A program made the translations under genes and the position numbers. A DNA stretch of 64,000 bases from Larkinella sp. C7 (GTDB lineage Bacteria > Bacteroidota > Bacteroidia > Cytophagales > Spirosomataceae): positions 485,466 to 549,465 of the forward strand of contig NZ_VBSL01000002.1 in the NCBI RefSeq assembly GCF_006149005.1, read 5' to 3'. How positions within the stretch are numbered: the first letter of the stretch is position 1; each line of letters opens with the position of its first letter. The notes beneath the pieces were generated by a model that was given only the letters and a program-made list of their open reading frames with translations, was not told where the DNA came from and ran no database searches. Below, one piece after another: positions 9,031 to 18,687 of this stretch.

Positions 9031-9951
9031 CTATAACATCGCTGCGCCAAAAACACCCGCGCTGTCGCCCAGTTTGGGTTTCAGAAAATGGGTGCTGAGA
9101 CGGCCTTCGTTGAAGACGTATTTTTTGGCCCGTTCGACGCCCTCGGTATACAACAGGTCGATGTTGCCAACGCCCCCACCCAGCACAATGGCATCGGGAT
9201 CCAGCACGTTGATAATGACCGAAATCGCTTTCCCGAAGTTTTCCAGAAGCCGGTCGATGGTTTGCGACGCGTAGGGATCGATGCCCGCCAGATGTCGGCT
9301 AACGATCTCTTTCATGTTCCGCTTTTCGCCACTGATGTCGCCGTAATACCGTTGCAGTGCCGGACCGGAGAACACCTGCTCGTTGCAGCCGCGTTTACCG
9401 CAGTAACAGGGGTAGCCATTTTCTTCCAGCGTAATGTGGCCCCATTCGCCCCCGATGCCCTGCAAACCGTTCTGAACAAAAGGCTGGCCGTCTTTTCCGC
9501 GAAAAACGACCCCGCCACCAACGCCCGTTCCCATGATGACGCCAAAAACCGCCCGGTAGTCCGGCACGATTTCCGGCACCGCGCCCAGCGTGGCTTCCGC
9601 GAGGGCAAAGCAGTTGGCGTCATTGGCAATGCTCACCGGAATGCCCAGCACTTTCTCCAGTTCCTGGGGCAGTGGCATGCCGTTGAGGCAGGTGGTGTTG
9701 CAGCCTTTCATGACGTGCCGGGCCGGGTCGAAGGTTCCGGGCGTTCCGATGCCGATGTGATCGGGTTGGTAACCGGTTTCGGCTTTTAATACCTTTACAA
9801 GGCTGGCGATCTGATTGACAATGTGTTGATAGCCTTTATCCGCTTCCGTATCGATGCGTTTCCGAATCACAACGGCATCGGGGGAGGGTGCCGACAGCAC
9901 GACTCCTTCAATTTTGGTACCGCCCAGGTCGATACCCCAATAGGTTTGCAT
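9031..9951 (-). CDS. ROK family sugar kinase
   Basis: A 306-residue ROK protein. The N-terminal phosphate-binding loop is GIDLGGTKIEG. The sugar-binding and catalytic segment IANDANCFALAEA and the GTGVGGGV turn are near residues 115-150. The zinc-binding ROK signature reads HITLEENGYPCYCGKRGCNE, with the CxCGxxGCxE pattern intact. It should phosphorylate a hexose such as glucose or fructose in the cytoplasm. With no DNA-binding domain it is a kinase rather than a NagC-type repressor. Specificity cannot be set from sequence. Hairpins of one family flank it on both sides. Confidence 0.9.
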   Translation of the reverse strand: MQTYWGIDLGGTKIEGVVLSAPSPDAVVIRKRIDTEADKGYQHIVNQIASLVKVLKAETGYQPDHIGIGTPGTFDPARHVMKGCNTTCLNGMPLPQELEKVLGIPVSIANDANCFALAEATLGAVPEIVPDYRAVFGVIMGTGVGGGVVFRGKDGQPFVQNGLQGIGGEWGHITLEENGYPCYCGKRGCNEQVFSGPALQRYYGDISGEKRNMKEIVSRHLAGIDPYASQTIDRLLENFGKAISVIINVLDPDAIVLGGGVGNIDLLYTEGVERAKKYVFNEGRLSTHFLKPKLGDSAGVFGAAML

Positions 9952-9990
9952 GGAGATTTAAGAATTATTCTTCGCGAATTACGATAAAAG

Positions 9991-10068
9991 AATTAAAAGT
10001 TAAGAGTGATGAGTTAAGAATTGGCTGCCGCACTCTACTTTTAACTCATAACTCTTCATTCTTAACTC
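9991..10068. repeat. imperfect inverted repeat between divergent genes
   Basis: The left side (about 9995-10020) and right side (10037-10068) are imperfect reverse complements with a bulge, built from the words AGTTAAGA, GAGTTA and their complements. The 19-nt word at 10050-10068 is identical to 9001-9019. Unlike most members it lies between divergent starts (ROK and methyltransferase), so termination is not an obvious role. Confidence 0.7.
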
Positions 10069-10072
10069 CCCT

Positions 10073-10810
10073 ATGTGGTACGAGAATTTTTTCTACGGAC
10101 TGGTGCAGGAAGCCTGGAAAGCCGGTCAAACCGACGAGCAAACGGAACTGGAGTGCGATTTTCTGCACGATACACTGGATGTGCAACCCGGTGGGCGTGT
10201 ACTCGATATTTTCTGTGGTCACGGCCGTCATGCGCTTGAACTCGCCCGGATGGGCTATTCCGTCACGGGTGTTGACATTTCAACTGAATCCATCGGCGAA
10301 CTCCGGACGAATGCCAAACGGCAAAAACTGGCCATAGAAACCATCGCCGGCGATTTTATGACGCTTCCAATCGAGGGTGTTTTTAAAGCCGCTTACTGTC
10401 TGGGCAATAGTTTTAGCTTTTTCCCGCACGACCAAATGCTGTTTTTTTTGCAAAAAATAGCCGGATTATTACCGGTGGGCGGGCGGTTTGTGGCCGACAC
10501 GGCCATGATTGCCGAGTCGGTCTTGCCCGATTTTGAGGAACGAAGCTGGATGCAGATCGGCGATATTACATTTTTGATGGAAAATGAATACGACGCCCGC
10601 GAGAGTTGCATTACGGCTCACCTGACCTATCTGCGGAACGGCCAGACTCAACGCCGAAAGTCCCGGCATTACATTTATACCGTGGCCGAATTGCATCGTC
10701 TCTTCCAGAAAGCCGGGCTAACCATCACCGAACTACTTGGTAATCTGGATGGTTCCGATTTTTTGCTGGGCGACGAACGGCTTCTGCTGGTGGCCCACAG
10801 AAAATTATAA
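10073..10810 (+). CDS. class I SAM-dependent methyltransferase
   Basis: A 245-residue cytoplasmic protein with a Rossmann-type methyltransferase fold. Motif I is VLDIFCGHGRHALEL near residues 43-57, followed by the acidic end of strand 2 (VTGVDIS). Later segments (AAYCLGNSFSFF, LLPVGGRFVADT) match motifs IV and post-I of this class. The substrate is unknown. Start ATG 10073 lies just beyond an inverted repeat, so the leader is very short or lies within the repeat. Confidence 0.85.
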   Translation: MWYENFFYGLVQEAWKAGQTDEQTELECDFLHDTLDVQPGGRVLDIFCGHGRHALELARMGYSVTGVDISTESIGELRTNAKRQKLAIETIAGDFMTLPIEGVFKAAYCLGNSFSFFPHDQMLFFLQKIAGLLPVGGRFVADTAMIAESVLPDFEERSWMQIGDITFLMENEYDARESCITAHLTYLRNGQTQRRKSRHYIYTVAELHRLFQKAGLTITELLGNLDGSDFLLGDERLLLVAHRKL

Positions 10811-10982
10811 AGTGATGAATAAAGCTATTTTCAGCCATAAATTCCTGACCGCGAAACGATTAACTAGACTATTTATTGCAAGAATTGAATATTTGGAAGA
10901 ATAATTGAGCCAGTGTTAGATCGTTTGCCTAGTAATGTGTAGTTTAACGCCGATTTAACACTGTTAACTTGATGTAAACCGT

Positions 10983-11576
10983 ATGGAGACACTTGAGCGC
11001 AAGCAACGCAGCCGGGAGCAAACCCGCGCCGGAATTGTTTTGACCGCTAAGGACATCGCTCGCCGGGAAGGTTGGCAAGCCGTTTCGATCCGTAAGATTG
11101 CCGATGCAATCGACTACAGTGCCCCGATTGTCTATGAATATTTCGATAGCAAGGATATACTGCTCGACGAAATCCGAAACGAAGGATTTCGTCACTTACG
11201 ATTGGAGTACGACCGCATAAAAAAAGTATACCGTGACCCGGAAAAACGCCTGTTTGAAATGTCGGTGGCCCAGTGGCAGTTTTCCCTGGATCAGCCCGAG
11301 ATTTACCAGGTCATGTATAATTTGAACGGGGCCTATTGTACCATTCCCGTTTGCGATTCCATCGAGATGGAGGACATCAGCAATATTATTCGGGAAATTA
11401 TCTTTTCTTTCATTCCCAAATCGAAAGAGAGCATTCAAAAATTGTATTTCGAGTGGTGGTCGTTGTCGCACGGCATGATCACCCTGGCCATGATGCTCCG
11501 GGATCGCCAGCCGCTGGAACAGTCCGAGCAGGTGTACCGCGACTCGATTCGCCGGTTTGTCCGCGGGCTGCGCTAA
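10983..11576 (+). CDS. TetR/AcrR family transcriptional regulator
   Basis: A 197-residue regulator. Residues about 10-58 form the TetR helix-turn-helix domain (ARREGWQAVSIRKIADAIDY, then SAPIVYEYFDSKDILLDEI). The rest is an all-helical ligand-binding domain resembling TetR_C types. It probably represses a nearby gene until a small ligand binds; the target is unclear, since the amidohydrolase downstream is separated by a terminator. The start is ATG. Confidence 0.9.
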   Translation: METLERKQRSREQTRAGIVLTAKDIARREGWQAVSIRKIADAIDYSAPIVYEYFDSKDILLDEIRNEGFRHLRLEYDRIKKVYRDPEKRLFEMSVAQWQFSLDQPEIYQVMYNLNGAYCTIPVCDSIEMEDISNIIREIIFSFIPKSKESIQKLYFEWWSLSHGMITLAMMLRDRQPLEQSEQVYRDSIRRFVRGLR

Positions 11577-11599
11577 ATTAATCCTAAATAGCTGACAAT

Positions 11600-11655
11600 G
11601 AACGATGACGATCCCACCGCTTCGGCCGGGCTGATGGTCATCGTTCGTTTTTGTT
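11600..11655 (+). terminator. terminator after the TetR gene
   Basis: 11600-11613 pairs with 11633-11646 at 13 of 14 positions, and the loop itself contains GC-rich complementarity. GTTTTTGTTTT follows. The TTG start of a longer amidohydrolase frame lies in this tail, another reason to prefer ATG 11684. Confidence 0.75.
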
Positions 11656-11683
11656 TTCCCTAACCGACCCACCCGAAATCTGC

Positions 11684-12958
11684 ATGCGCTGCCTATTTTC
11701 CTGTTTATTTCTCTTCATTTTTACTACCTCGCAGGCTCAAAAATCCAGGCAGTTCCTTTTCATCAAAGCCGGTAAATTATACGATTCCGAGAAAAACGTT
11801 TTTCTGATCAATCAGGATGTTATCATTGAAGGGGATCGGATTGTCGCGGTGGGCAGGGGGTTGAAAAAGCCGAAAAAAGCCCGGTTGATTGACCTTCGGA
11901 ACAGCACGGTTACACCCGGTTTGATCGATGCCCATACGCATCTTTTGATCAATCAGAAAATCACGAAGGATGGTCTGGAAGTCGCTTCGAAAGTTCCGAC
12001 CGACGAGCGAATGAAACAGGCATTGGGCTTTGCCAAAGCGTATTTACTGGCCGGGGTTACCACCGTGCGGGATGTCGGCAATTCCGGGCAATTCCTGGAT
12101 GTCAGGCTGAAAGAACAACTCAAGCGTGACGAAACGCCCAGCCCTCGCCTGGTGGTTTCCGGGCCGATTCTGAGTCCGCCAGGTGGTCAGTTTGGACGTT
12201 TGTTTCCCGCCGACAGTTTCCTGATCAACCAGGAATACCGCGTGATCAAAGGGGCCGAAGATGCCCGAGCCGCCGTTCTGGCGCACATCCGGCGGGGAGT
12301 GGACGTGATCAAAGTCTGCATGAACACCGACAACCGGGTGCTGGCCCCCGACGAAATAAAGGCCATTGTGGAAACCGCCCATCAACAGAAAATTCCCGTC
12401 ACCGCCCACGCCACCTACGACGAATCAGCGCGGGATGCGGTTTTGGCGGGTGTGGATGGCATCGAACACGGCTATTCCCTGTCGGACAGCACCTTGTCGA
12501 TCATGGCAAAACGCGGAACCTATCTGGTGCCCACCGACGTCTCCCGCGAACAGGGCAAACTGCGGGTAGCGGCTGTCGGCATGAAAGGCAAAGAAGGCGA
12601 AGATTATCTGAACGGTGCGTTGAAAGGGTTTCATGACCGGCTCAACCGGGCCGTCAACATCGGCGTCCCCATCGTCTCGGGTTCTGACTATTACAACGAC
12701 ATCCCCGGTATAGATCGCGGAAAAGGCTCGGTCGATGTGCTGCTTTCCTACGCCGAAGCCGGAATCTCCGTTCCGACGGTGCTCCAGTTTGCCACCCTGA
12801 ATGCCGCCAAAGCGTTGGGGATTTCGAATCAAACCGGCACCTTGAAAAAAGGGATGAAAGCGGATCTGACGGTTTTTAAAGGCGATCTGGAAACCGATTT
12901 CTCAACCGCCCTTTTCGCCATCGATATGGTGATCAAAGACGGTAAAGTCTACCCTTAG
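11684..12958 (+). CDS. exported amidohydrolase
   Basis: A protein of 424 residues with a signal peptide (MRCLFSCLFLFIFTTSQAQ), then the amidohydrolase TIM barrel. Metal-binding HxH is in GLIDAHTHLL, a likely carboxylated Lys in DVIKVCMN, a later His in TAHATYDES and IEHGYSL, and the terminal Asp in VSGSDYY. The C-terminal KGMKADLTVFKGD is typical of the imidazolonepropionase/prolidase-like subgroup. It hydrolyses a C-N bond of an unknown cyclic amide or peptide in the periplasm. Its stop codon is only 2 nt from that of the convergent sulfatase, with no terminator between them. Confidence 0.85.
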   Translation: MRCLFSCLFLFIFTTSQAQKSRQFLFIKAGKLYDSEKNVFLINQDVIIEGDRIVAVGRGLKKPKKARLIDLRNSTVTPGLIDAHTHLLINQKITKDGLEVASKVPTDERMKQALGFAKAYLLAGVTTVRDVGNSGQFLDVRLKEQLKRDETPSPRLVVSGPILSPPGGQFGRLFPADSFLINQEYRVIKGAEDARAAVLAHIRRGVDVIKVCMNTDNRVLAPDEIKAIVETAHQQKIPVTAHATYDESARDAVLAGVDGIEHGYSLSDSTLSIMAKRGTYLVPTDVSREQGKLRVAAVGMKGKEGEDYLNGALKGFHDRLNRAVNIGVPIVSGSDYYNDIPGIDRGKGSVDVLLSYAEAGISVPTVLQFATLNAAKALGISNQTGTLKKGMKADLTVFKGDLETDFSTALFAIDMVIKDGKVYP

Positions 12959-12960
12959 TT

Positions 12961-14472
12961 TCATTTCCCTTCCTTCACCGTCTTGAGCAAAGATGTCAGT
13001 TCGGCGACGACCTGCGGGTTCTGTCCGGCCACGTTTTTCGTCTCTCTCAGGTCCATCTTCAAGTCATACAGTTGCGGATGAGGATGATTCCCCAATTCGG
13101 TGTTGGTGTTTTTCTGCACCGCCGGTCCCTGGCTCGGTTCGATGTATTTCCAGTTCCCTTTCACGATGGAAAGGGTGTTGTTCAACGCGTGTTCGATAAC
13201 GTAATCGCGACCTTTTGGGTCTTTCCCAAGCAAGGCATTGAGGGTATTGAAACTGTCGGTGGCTTCTCCCTCACCCACTTTCTGGCCCGTCAATACCGCC
13301 AGCGAAGCCAGCAAATCGACCTGGCTTAGCAGCGCACCCGAGGTTCCCGCCTTCACCTTTCCCGGCCAGCGGACGATGAACGGCACCCGCGTTCCGGCAT
13401 CGAACGCGCTGTATTTCCCCCCGCGCAACGGTCCCGCAGGGGTGTGCCCGCCCAGTTTCGTGACGGCTTCATCCTGATAGCCATCGTCCACCACCGGGCC
13501 GTTATCGCTGCTGATAATCACCAAAGTCTGGTCTTTCAGGCCCAGCCGCTCCAGGGTTTTCATGACTTCTCCCACGCAATAATCCAGTTGCAGAATGGCG
13601 TCACCCCGTGGGCCCATACCGCTTTTGCCAACAAACCGGGAGTGCGGCATGCGGGGTACATGAATGTCGTGCGTCGAGAAATAGACAAAAAACGGGCTTT
13701 TCTGATTCGTTTCGATAAACTGATTGACTTTCCCGGTCAACACATCCGCCATTTCTTCATCGACCCACCGCGCCGATTTGCCCCCGCTCATGTACCCAAT
13801 CCGGCTGACGCCGTTGATGATCGTCTGGTCGTGACCGTGTGAATACATCATCTTGAGCAGTTCCGGATTGGCTCTGCCGGTAGGTTCGGTTCCGATGGGA
13901 TCTTTGTAACTCACCTGAACCGGATCGCTGGGGTTTAGTCCGACAATGCGGTGGTTTTCCACATATACGCAGGGAACGCGGTCGCCCGTAGCGGGCAGCA
14001 AAAACGAGTAGTTGAAACCGATTTCCAGCGGTCCCGGTTTGATGTCACCGTTCCAGTCCGGGCCGCCTTTGGGTCCCAGGCCCAGGTGCCACTTGCCAAC
14101 CACGCCCGTCTGGTAGCCCGCCCGCTGCAACATCCCGGGCAAGGTTACGCGGTTGGTCGGAATCAGCAGGGCTGCATCACCGGGGGCAATTCCCGTTCCG
14201 GTTTTTCGCCAGGCATATTGGCCGGTCAGGAGCGAATACCGCGAGGGAGTGCAGGTGGCCGATGTCGCGTGTGCGTTGGTAAACCGCAACCCTTCGGCGG
14301 CAACCCGGTCGATGTTCGGTGTTTTGACTTTCGTTGCGCCGTAGCAACTTAGATCGCCATAGCCCAGATCATCCGCATAAATCAACACGATGTTGGGTTT
14401 CTGCTGGGCATGAGCGGCCAGTCCGGAAAAAACGAGAACACTGCAAAACAGGAAAAGAAATCTATTTTTCAT
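12961..14472 (-). CDS. exported sulfatase (type I, formylglycine)
   Basis: A 503-residue protein with a signal peptide (to about Ala22-Gln23). Metal-binding Asp34-Asp35 are in YADDLGYGD. The formylglycine motif is Cys74-Thr-Pro-Ser-Arg within CTPSRYSLLTG, so Cys74 needs conversion by a sulfatase-maturating enzyme, which is not encoded here. SSDNGPVVDDGYQ is the second metal site. It removes sulfate esters from a glycan or small molecule. It is the last gene of the SusCD locus, 68 nt after the other sulfatase. Confidence 0.93.
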   Translation of the reverse strand: MKNRFLFLFCSVLVFSGLAAHAQQKPNIVLIYADDLGYGDLSCYGATKVKTPNIDRVAAEGLRFTNAHATSATCTPSRYSLLTGQYAWRKTGTGIAPGDAALLIPTNRVTLPGMLQRAGYQTGVVGKWHLGLGPKGGPDWNGDIKPGPLEIGFNYSFLLPATGDRVPCVYVENHRIVGLNPSDPVQVSYKDPIGTEPTGRANPELLKMMYSHGHDQTIINGVSRIGYMSGGKSARWVDEEMADVLTGKVNQFIETNQKSPFFVYFSTHDIHVPRMPHSRFVGKSGMGPRGDAILQLDYCVGEVMKTLERLGLKDQTLVIISSDNGPVVDDGYQDEAVTKLGGHTPAGPLRGGKYSAFDAGTRVPFIVRWPGKVKAGTSGALLSQVDLLASLAVLTGQKVGEGEATDSFNTLNALLGKDPKGRDYVIEHALNNTLSIVKGNWKYIEPSQGPAVQKNTNTELGNHPHPQLYDLKMDLRETKNVAGQNPQVVAELTSLLKTVKEGK

Positions 14473-14540
14473 CGGTTTAGGAAGCTGATTACGTCAGGCA
14501 TTGCACCATCGGCCGCGCTCAAAGTAGGGAATTCCCGGTT

Positions 14541-15956
14541 TTAATACAACGCTTTGCGCTTTGTCAGCGGAAATTCCGGGTGCTCGGTCCGGGTTTCGGT
14601 CATGAAAGCCTTCATTTTTGCCACCATTTCCGGATGTTGATCGGCCAGGTTCGTCTTCTCGGCAATGTCATCAGTCAGGTTGTACAGTTCAAAAGGTTTT
14701 TCGTACAACTTGATACCTTTCCACGGCCCCATCACAACGGCCTGAATCGGCCCCTCCCGCTCGTTGATTTCCCAATACAAAGCGTTATGCACCTGCTGGT
14801 TTTTCGGTTTTCCCAACAGCGTCGGCAGGTACGAAATTCCGTCAATTTTGGCGGTTGGTTTAATCCCGGCTACTTCGCAGGCTGTTGGCAGAAAATCCCA
14901 GAACGCGCAGGCATGACCCGACACCGACCCGGCTTTGATTTTCCCCGGCCAGCGGGCCACAAACGGCACCCGAATACCCCCTTCATACAATTGCAGTTTC
15001 CCACCCCGAAACGGGCCGTTGCTGTCGAAAAAACCGTTGTCGAAACCGGGACCGTTGTCACTCGTAAAAACGACCAGCGTATTCTCATCCAGCTTCTGCT
15101 TTTTCAGTTCGGCCATGATCTGTCCCACGTAGCGATCCAGCCGCGACACCATACCGGCATAGGCAAGATTGCCGTCGGGATCGTGGTGATAGTGAGCCAC
15201 TTTCATGGGTCGCTCGGGCCAGCCCAGATTCTGGTACGGTTTTTTGGAATCGTCGGGTACGGTTAGCTCATTGTGCGGCAGCGTGAACGGCAGGTACAGA
15301 AAAAACGGCCCGTTTTTGTGATCCTGAATGAAACTTAGTGCCTGACTCGCAAACGAGTCGTTTGAATACGTTCCGACTTTTTTCGCACAGTCGTTGTCCG
15401 GCAACAGCACTTTTTCCCGGTTTTGCCAAATGTATTCGGGGTAATAATGGTGCGCTTCGCGGTGGGTTTTGAAACCGTAAAAAACGTCGAACCCCTGATC
15501 CAGCGCATGGCCCGTTGTGCCGCCTTCGTCCAGCCCCCATTTGCCGATAATGCCGGTTTGGTAGCCCGCCCGCTTCAACTCCTCGGCCACCGTCACATCC
15601 GTCGGAATCAGATTGGCCGGTTTTCCGGTCAGGCTCCATTCCGAGAGTTCGCGCACGGTGGCGTGGGCGGTGTGAATACCGGTCATCAAAGCCGCCCGCG
15701 ACGGTCCGCAAACGGAGGTGCCGCAATACTGCTGTCGAAAGTTCATGCCCTCCGTAGCCAGCCGGTCGAGGTTCGGTGTTTTGATTTTGGTTTGCCCATT
15801 GAATCCCACATCGCCGTAGCCCAAATCATCGGCCACGATCAGAATGATGTTCGGTTTCTTCGGGGCTTTTTTTTCGGTGGGTGTCAAGGAAAGAAAAACC
15901 AGCAACGGCAAAACCGCCCCCAAAGCCACCAGCGAATAGCGTTTCAGACGTTTCAT
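14541..15956 (-). CDS. exported sulfatase (type I, formylglycine)
   Basis: A 471-residue protein with an N-terminal membrane or signal segment (residues 7-24). Asp43-Asp44 of VADDLGYGD bind metal, and the formylglycine motif is Cys83-Gly-Pro-Ser-Arg in CGPSRAALMTG. FTSDNGPGFDNGFF is the second metal site. It differs from the neighbouring sulfatase in the modified motif (CGPSR versus CTPSR), so the two may act on different sulfate positions. Its start codon lies 1 nt after the phosphodiesterase stop codon, which argues for translational coupling. Confidence 0.93.
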   Translation of the reverse strand: MKRLKRYSLVALGAVLPLLVFLSLTPTEKKAPKKPNIILIVADDLGYGDVGFNGQTKIKTPNLDRLATEGMNFRQQYCGTSVCGPSRAALMTGIHTAHATVRELSEWSLTGKPANLIPTDVTVAEELKRAGYQTGIIGKWGLDEGGTTGHALDQGFDVFYGFKTHREAHHYYPEYIWQNREKVLLPDNDCAKKVGTYSNDSFASQALSFIQDHKNGPFFLYLPFTLPHNELTVPDDSKKPYQNLGWPERPMKVAHYHHDPDGNLAYAGMVSRLDRYVGQIMAELKKQKLDENTLVVFTSDNGPGFDNGFFDSNGPFRGGKLQLYEGGIRVPFVARWPGKIKAGSVSGHACAFWDFLPTACEVAGIKPTAKIDGISYLPTLLGKPKNQQVHNALYWEINEREGPIQAVVMGPWKGIKLYEKPFELYNLTDDIAEKTNLADQHPEMVAKMKAFMTETRTEHPEFPLTKRKALY

Positions 15957-15957
15957 A

Positions 15958-16905
15958 TTAGTTGAAAAAAGACGCTTTGGAAGAAGAACGAGCGGTTTGC
16001 AACGGTTTCAGGGCCATGCCGGCTTCGATGGCGAGGTCGGCTTCGATAATATCCGCTCCGCTGTCGATGATGCCGAGGTAGCCTTTCGTCAGTTCGTCGG
16101 CGATTTTGATCGTGCCTTTGGTATACTGAATGTCGTAATTGCGCGAACTTCCCACCATACACATCGCCCCTCGTTTGTGAATTTCCCGGAACAGTTCCGG
16201 GTCTTTTCCCAGCGTGTGGCTCACAAAAACGACGACGTTTTGCCAGGGCACCCCCGTTTTGTCGAACTCCCGGACTTTCTCCATCGTCCCCAGCATCACT
16301 TCCATCAGAATCGATTGATTCAGTTGGTAACATTTTACCGCGTCTTCGTTGCTGTACGCCATTACAATCGCATTGGCTTCGGCCCGGTGTTCCACAATTT
16401 TCCGAACCCGGGCTTCTATCGGAACGTCCTTCATGTCCAGCACCAAGACGGTTTTGCCTTTCGCCCATTCCAGCGCTTCGTCGAGCGTCGGCATCGCGTA
16501 GGGTGTCACATGGCCTTCGGTATCTTTCAGTTTCAGACTTCTCAGTTCGCTCAGGGTGAAGTCCGCAACCTTGCCGTGGCCGGTGCTGGTGCGGTCGAGG
16601 GTGGCGTCGTGCATAAGCACGATGGCGCTGTCTTTGGTGTAATGCGGATCGATTTCCAGAATGGCGTGCACCTGCTTGAGCGTATTTTCAAACGTGGGCA
16701 GGCAGTTTTCCGGAAAGCCCTTTCGCGCACCGCCCCGGTGGGCGCTGACAAACGGCAGCCGGTCGGGCGAATAGGCAAAGAAGGTCTTTAAATCCGCACT
16801 GTTTTTTGCCCGGATCGTATGAAAACCGGGTGCCGGATCAATCAGTGAAAAACCACATAACCCGGCGGTCAGAATTAGTAACAGGAAAAAAGCAGAATAT
16901 CTCAT
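15958..16905 (-). CDS. exported glycerophosphodiester phosphodiesterase
   Basis: A protein of 315 residues from ATG 16905, with signal peptide MRYSAFFLLLILTAGLCGF. The GDPD TIM barrel begins at VSAHRGGARKGFPENCLPTF (catalytic His and Glu), followed by ILEIDPHYTKDSAIVLMHD with the metal-binding Glu/Asp and second catalytic His. It cleaves phosphodiesters of glycerol or a similar head group in the periplasm. A frame 20 residues longer exists but would hide the signal peptide. Its place between SusD and two sulfatases suggests that the imported substrate carries phosphodiester groups as well as sulfate (inference). Confidence 0.88.
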   Translation of the reverse strand: MRYSAFFLLLILTAGLCGFSLIDPAPGFHTIRAKNSADLKTFFAYSPDRLPFVSAHRGGARKGFPENCLPTFENTLKQVHAILEIDPHYTKDSAIVLMHDATLDRTSTGHGKVADFTLSELRSLKLKDTEGHVTPYAMPTLDEALEWAKGKTVLVLDMKDVPIEARVRKIVEHRAEANAIVMAYSNEDAVKCYQLNQSILMEVMLGTMEKVREFDKTGVPWQNVVVFVSHTLGKDPELFREIHKRGAMCMVGSSRNYDIQYTKGTIKIADELTKGYLGIIDSGADIIEADLAIEAGMALKPLQTARSSSKASFFN

Positions 16906-16934
16906 GGCAGGAATTTGGAATGAAGAAAGATGAT

Positions 16935-16992
16935 AGACCAGAGAAACCAGACAATAGAATACCATTCGTCTAGCGTCTCACTTCTCTGGTCT
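16935..16992. repeat. 11-bp inverted repeat between SusD and GDPD genes
   Basis: AGACCAGAGAA (16935-16945) pairs with TTCTCTGGTCT (16982-16992). The flanks share the words TAGA and CTTTACTCTA with other hairpins at 30.8 and 32.8 kb. It lies inside a likely operon, so it may act as an mRNA stability or partial termination element. Confidence 0.6.
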
Positions 16993-17008
16993 TTACTCTA
17001 CAAAAACC

Positions 17009-18661
17009 TCAATACCCCGGATTTTGGACAATTTTCGGGTTCTGGTCGATCACCGCCTGCGGAATCGGCATCAGGTAATTTTTGGCCGGATCAAACTTGA
17101 TCGTGCCACCACCCACATTCACGACTTCATACGTCAGTGCCCCATTCACCGTCGAAATTTTCATGGCTTTCAGCGGTTTGCTGAACACATCGGGGGCAAT
17201 CCGCCACCGCCACAAATCGAATAGTCGCTTGCCTTCGAATGCCAGTTCCACCCGTCGTTCCCGACGGATTCGCTGGCGCATCTGCTCCTGACTCAGGCCC
17301 GTGGGTAGGTTTGGCAAGCCGGCACGGGTACGGATTTTATTCATTGCATCATACACCGTCTGATCCGGCCCCGACAGTTCGTTTTTCGCTTCGGCGTAAT
17401 TCAAAAGCACCTCGGCGTAGCGGAACACGATGGAATTGGAACCGCCCGTGGCATTATTAAGGTTATCCCGACTGGGCATGACGGCCGGATCGAGGAGCTT
17501 TTTCAGGAAATAACCCGTCCGGTTTTTTCCGCCCGAGCCCGACGCATCGAAGGCATTGTTGTTATTCGCGATCCCCAGCCGGGTGTAAATCACCTGTCCG
17601 CCAATCCAGGGCGTTCCGTCGAACAGGATGGAGGCCGCAAACCGCTTGTCCCGGTTGGCATACGGATTTTTCGGATCGTACTGAGCCGAACCCTCGGCGG
17701 CCGTTTTGCCATCCAGAAACTCGTAATCATCCACCAGATTCTGCGTCGGGTTGACACTACCCCAGCCCAAACCGTTTGTCAGCATCGTTACGCCCCAGTA
17801 CGTATCGCGGGCGTGGCCTTTGATGTTCGGCGCATACTGCACATCGAAAATCACCTCTTTGTTGTTCTCATTGGCCGAATAAAACAACCCGCCGTAATCC
17901 GCAAACAGCTCATAGACATTCAGTTGCATAATCTGCTGGTTGGTGGCAGCGGCATCCGCCCATTTGCCTGCGTAGAGTTCCAGTTCACCTTTCAAGGCCA
18001 GGGCCGCTCCTTTCGTAACCCGCCCCACATCCACACCGGCAACGGTGGTGGGCAAATCGGCGGCCGCTTTGGCACATTCTTCCTGAACAAACGTGACGCA
18101 TTCGGCGTAGGTGTTTCGCGGATAATTGATATCCTCCTCCGCATTCCGGTTCAGGACTTTCGTGATCAGCGGAACCCCGCCGTAGAGATTGATCAAAGAC
18201 GTGTAAAAATACGCCCGTAAAAACCGGGCCTGCGCCAGCATCGACTTCTTGGTAGTCTCATCGAACGATGAAACCGCTACTTTTTCGAGAAACAGGTTGC
18301 ACTTGCGGATGTTGGCGTACATCCGGCTCCACTGCGGGCCAAAAATCTGCGCGTTCGGGCCGTAGGTATTGTTGGCAAACAACGTGTACGACGGAATACC
18401 GGCCAGGTTTCCATTCACCGAATTATCGGAATAGTTGTCCAGCGGATCGTTGCTGACTTCGGTGGGCACGTTGGTGAAGACCGACGACCAGGGCCCGGCA
18501 TTCAGCGAATTATAGACGTCATTCAAAAACAGACTGGCATTTTGGGGCGTGCTCCAAACCGTTTCGTTCGTCAGTTGGTCGGTCGGCATCACCTCCACCG
18601 TCTGGTCGCTGCACGACAGGCAACTGAGGAGGACAAAGCAGGAAATCAGTATTTTTTTCAT
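17009..18661 (-). CDS. SusD/RagB family nutrient-binding lipoprotein
   Basis: A 550-residue lipoprotein (MKKILISCFVLLSCLSC, lipidated Cys17) with the SusD architecture: an N-terminal helical TPR-like part (ARFLRAYFYTSLINLYGGVP, residues about 145-165) and the C-terminal IRRERRVELAFEGKRLFDLW segment typical of RagB/SusD. It caps the SusC barrel at the outer membrane and binds substrate. It starts 26 nt before the end of the SusC frame in transcription order and ends in QNPGY, the usual form. Confidence 0.95.
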   Translation of the reverse strand: MKKILISCFVLLSCLSCSDQTVEVMPTDQLTNETVWSTPQNASLFLNDVYNSLNAGPWSSVFTNVPTEVSNDPLDNYSDNSVNGNLAGIPSYTLFANNTYGPNAQIFGPQWSRMYANIRKCNLFLEKVAVSSFDETTKKSMLAQARFLRAYFYTSLINLYGGVPLITKVLNRNAEEDINYPRNTYAECVTFVQEECAKAAADLPTTVAGVDVGRVTKGAALALKGELELYAGKWADAAATNQQIMQLNVYELFADYGGLFYSANENNKEVIFDVQYAPNIKGHARDTYWGVTMLTNGLGWGSVNPTQNLVDDYEFLDGKTAAEGSAQYDPKNPYANRDKRFAASILFDGTPWIGGQVIYTRLGIANNNNAFDASGSGGKNRTGYFLKKLLDPAVMPSRDNLNNATGGSNSIVFRYAEVLLNYAEAKNELSGPDQTVYDAMNKIRTRAGLPNLPTGLSQEQMRQRIRRERRVELAFEGKRLFDLWRWRIAPDVFSKPLKAMKISTVNGALTYEVVNVGGGTIKFDPAKNYLMPIPQAVIDQNPKIVQNPGY

Positions 18662-18687
18662 GATTGATTAGGCAAGTTGAGCATGCG

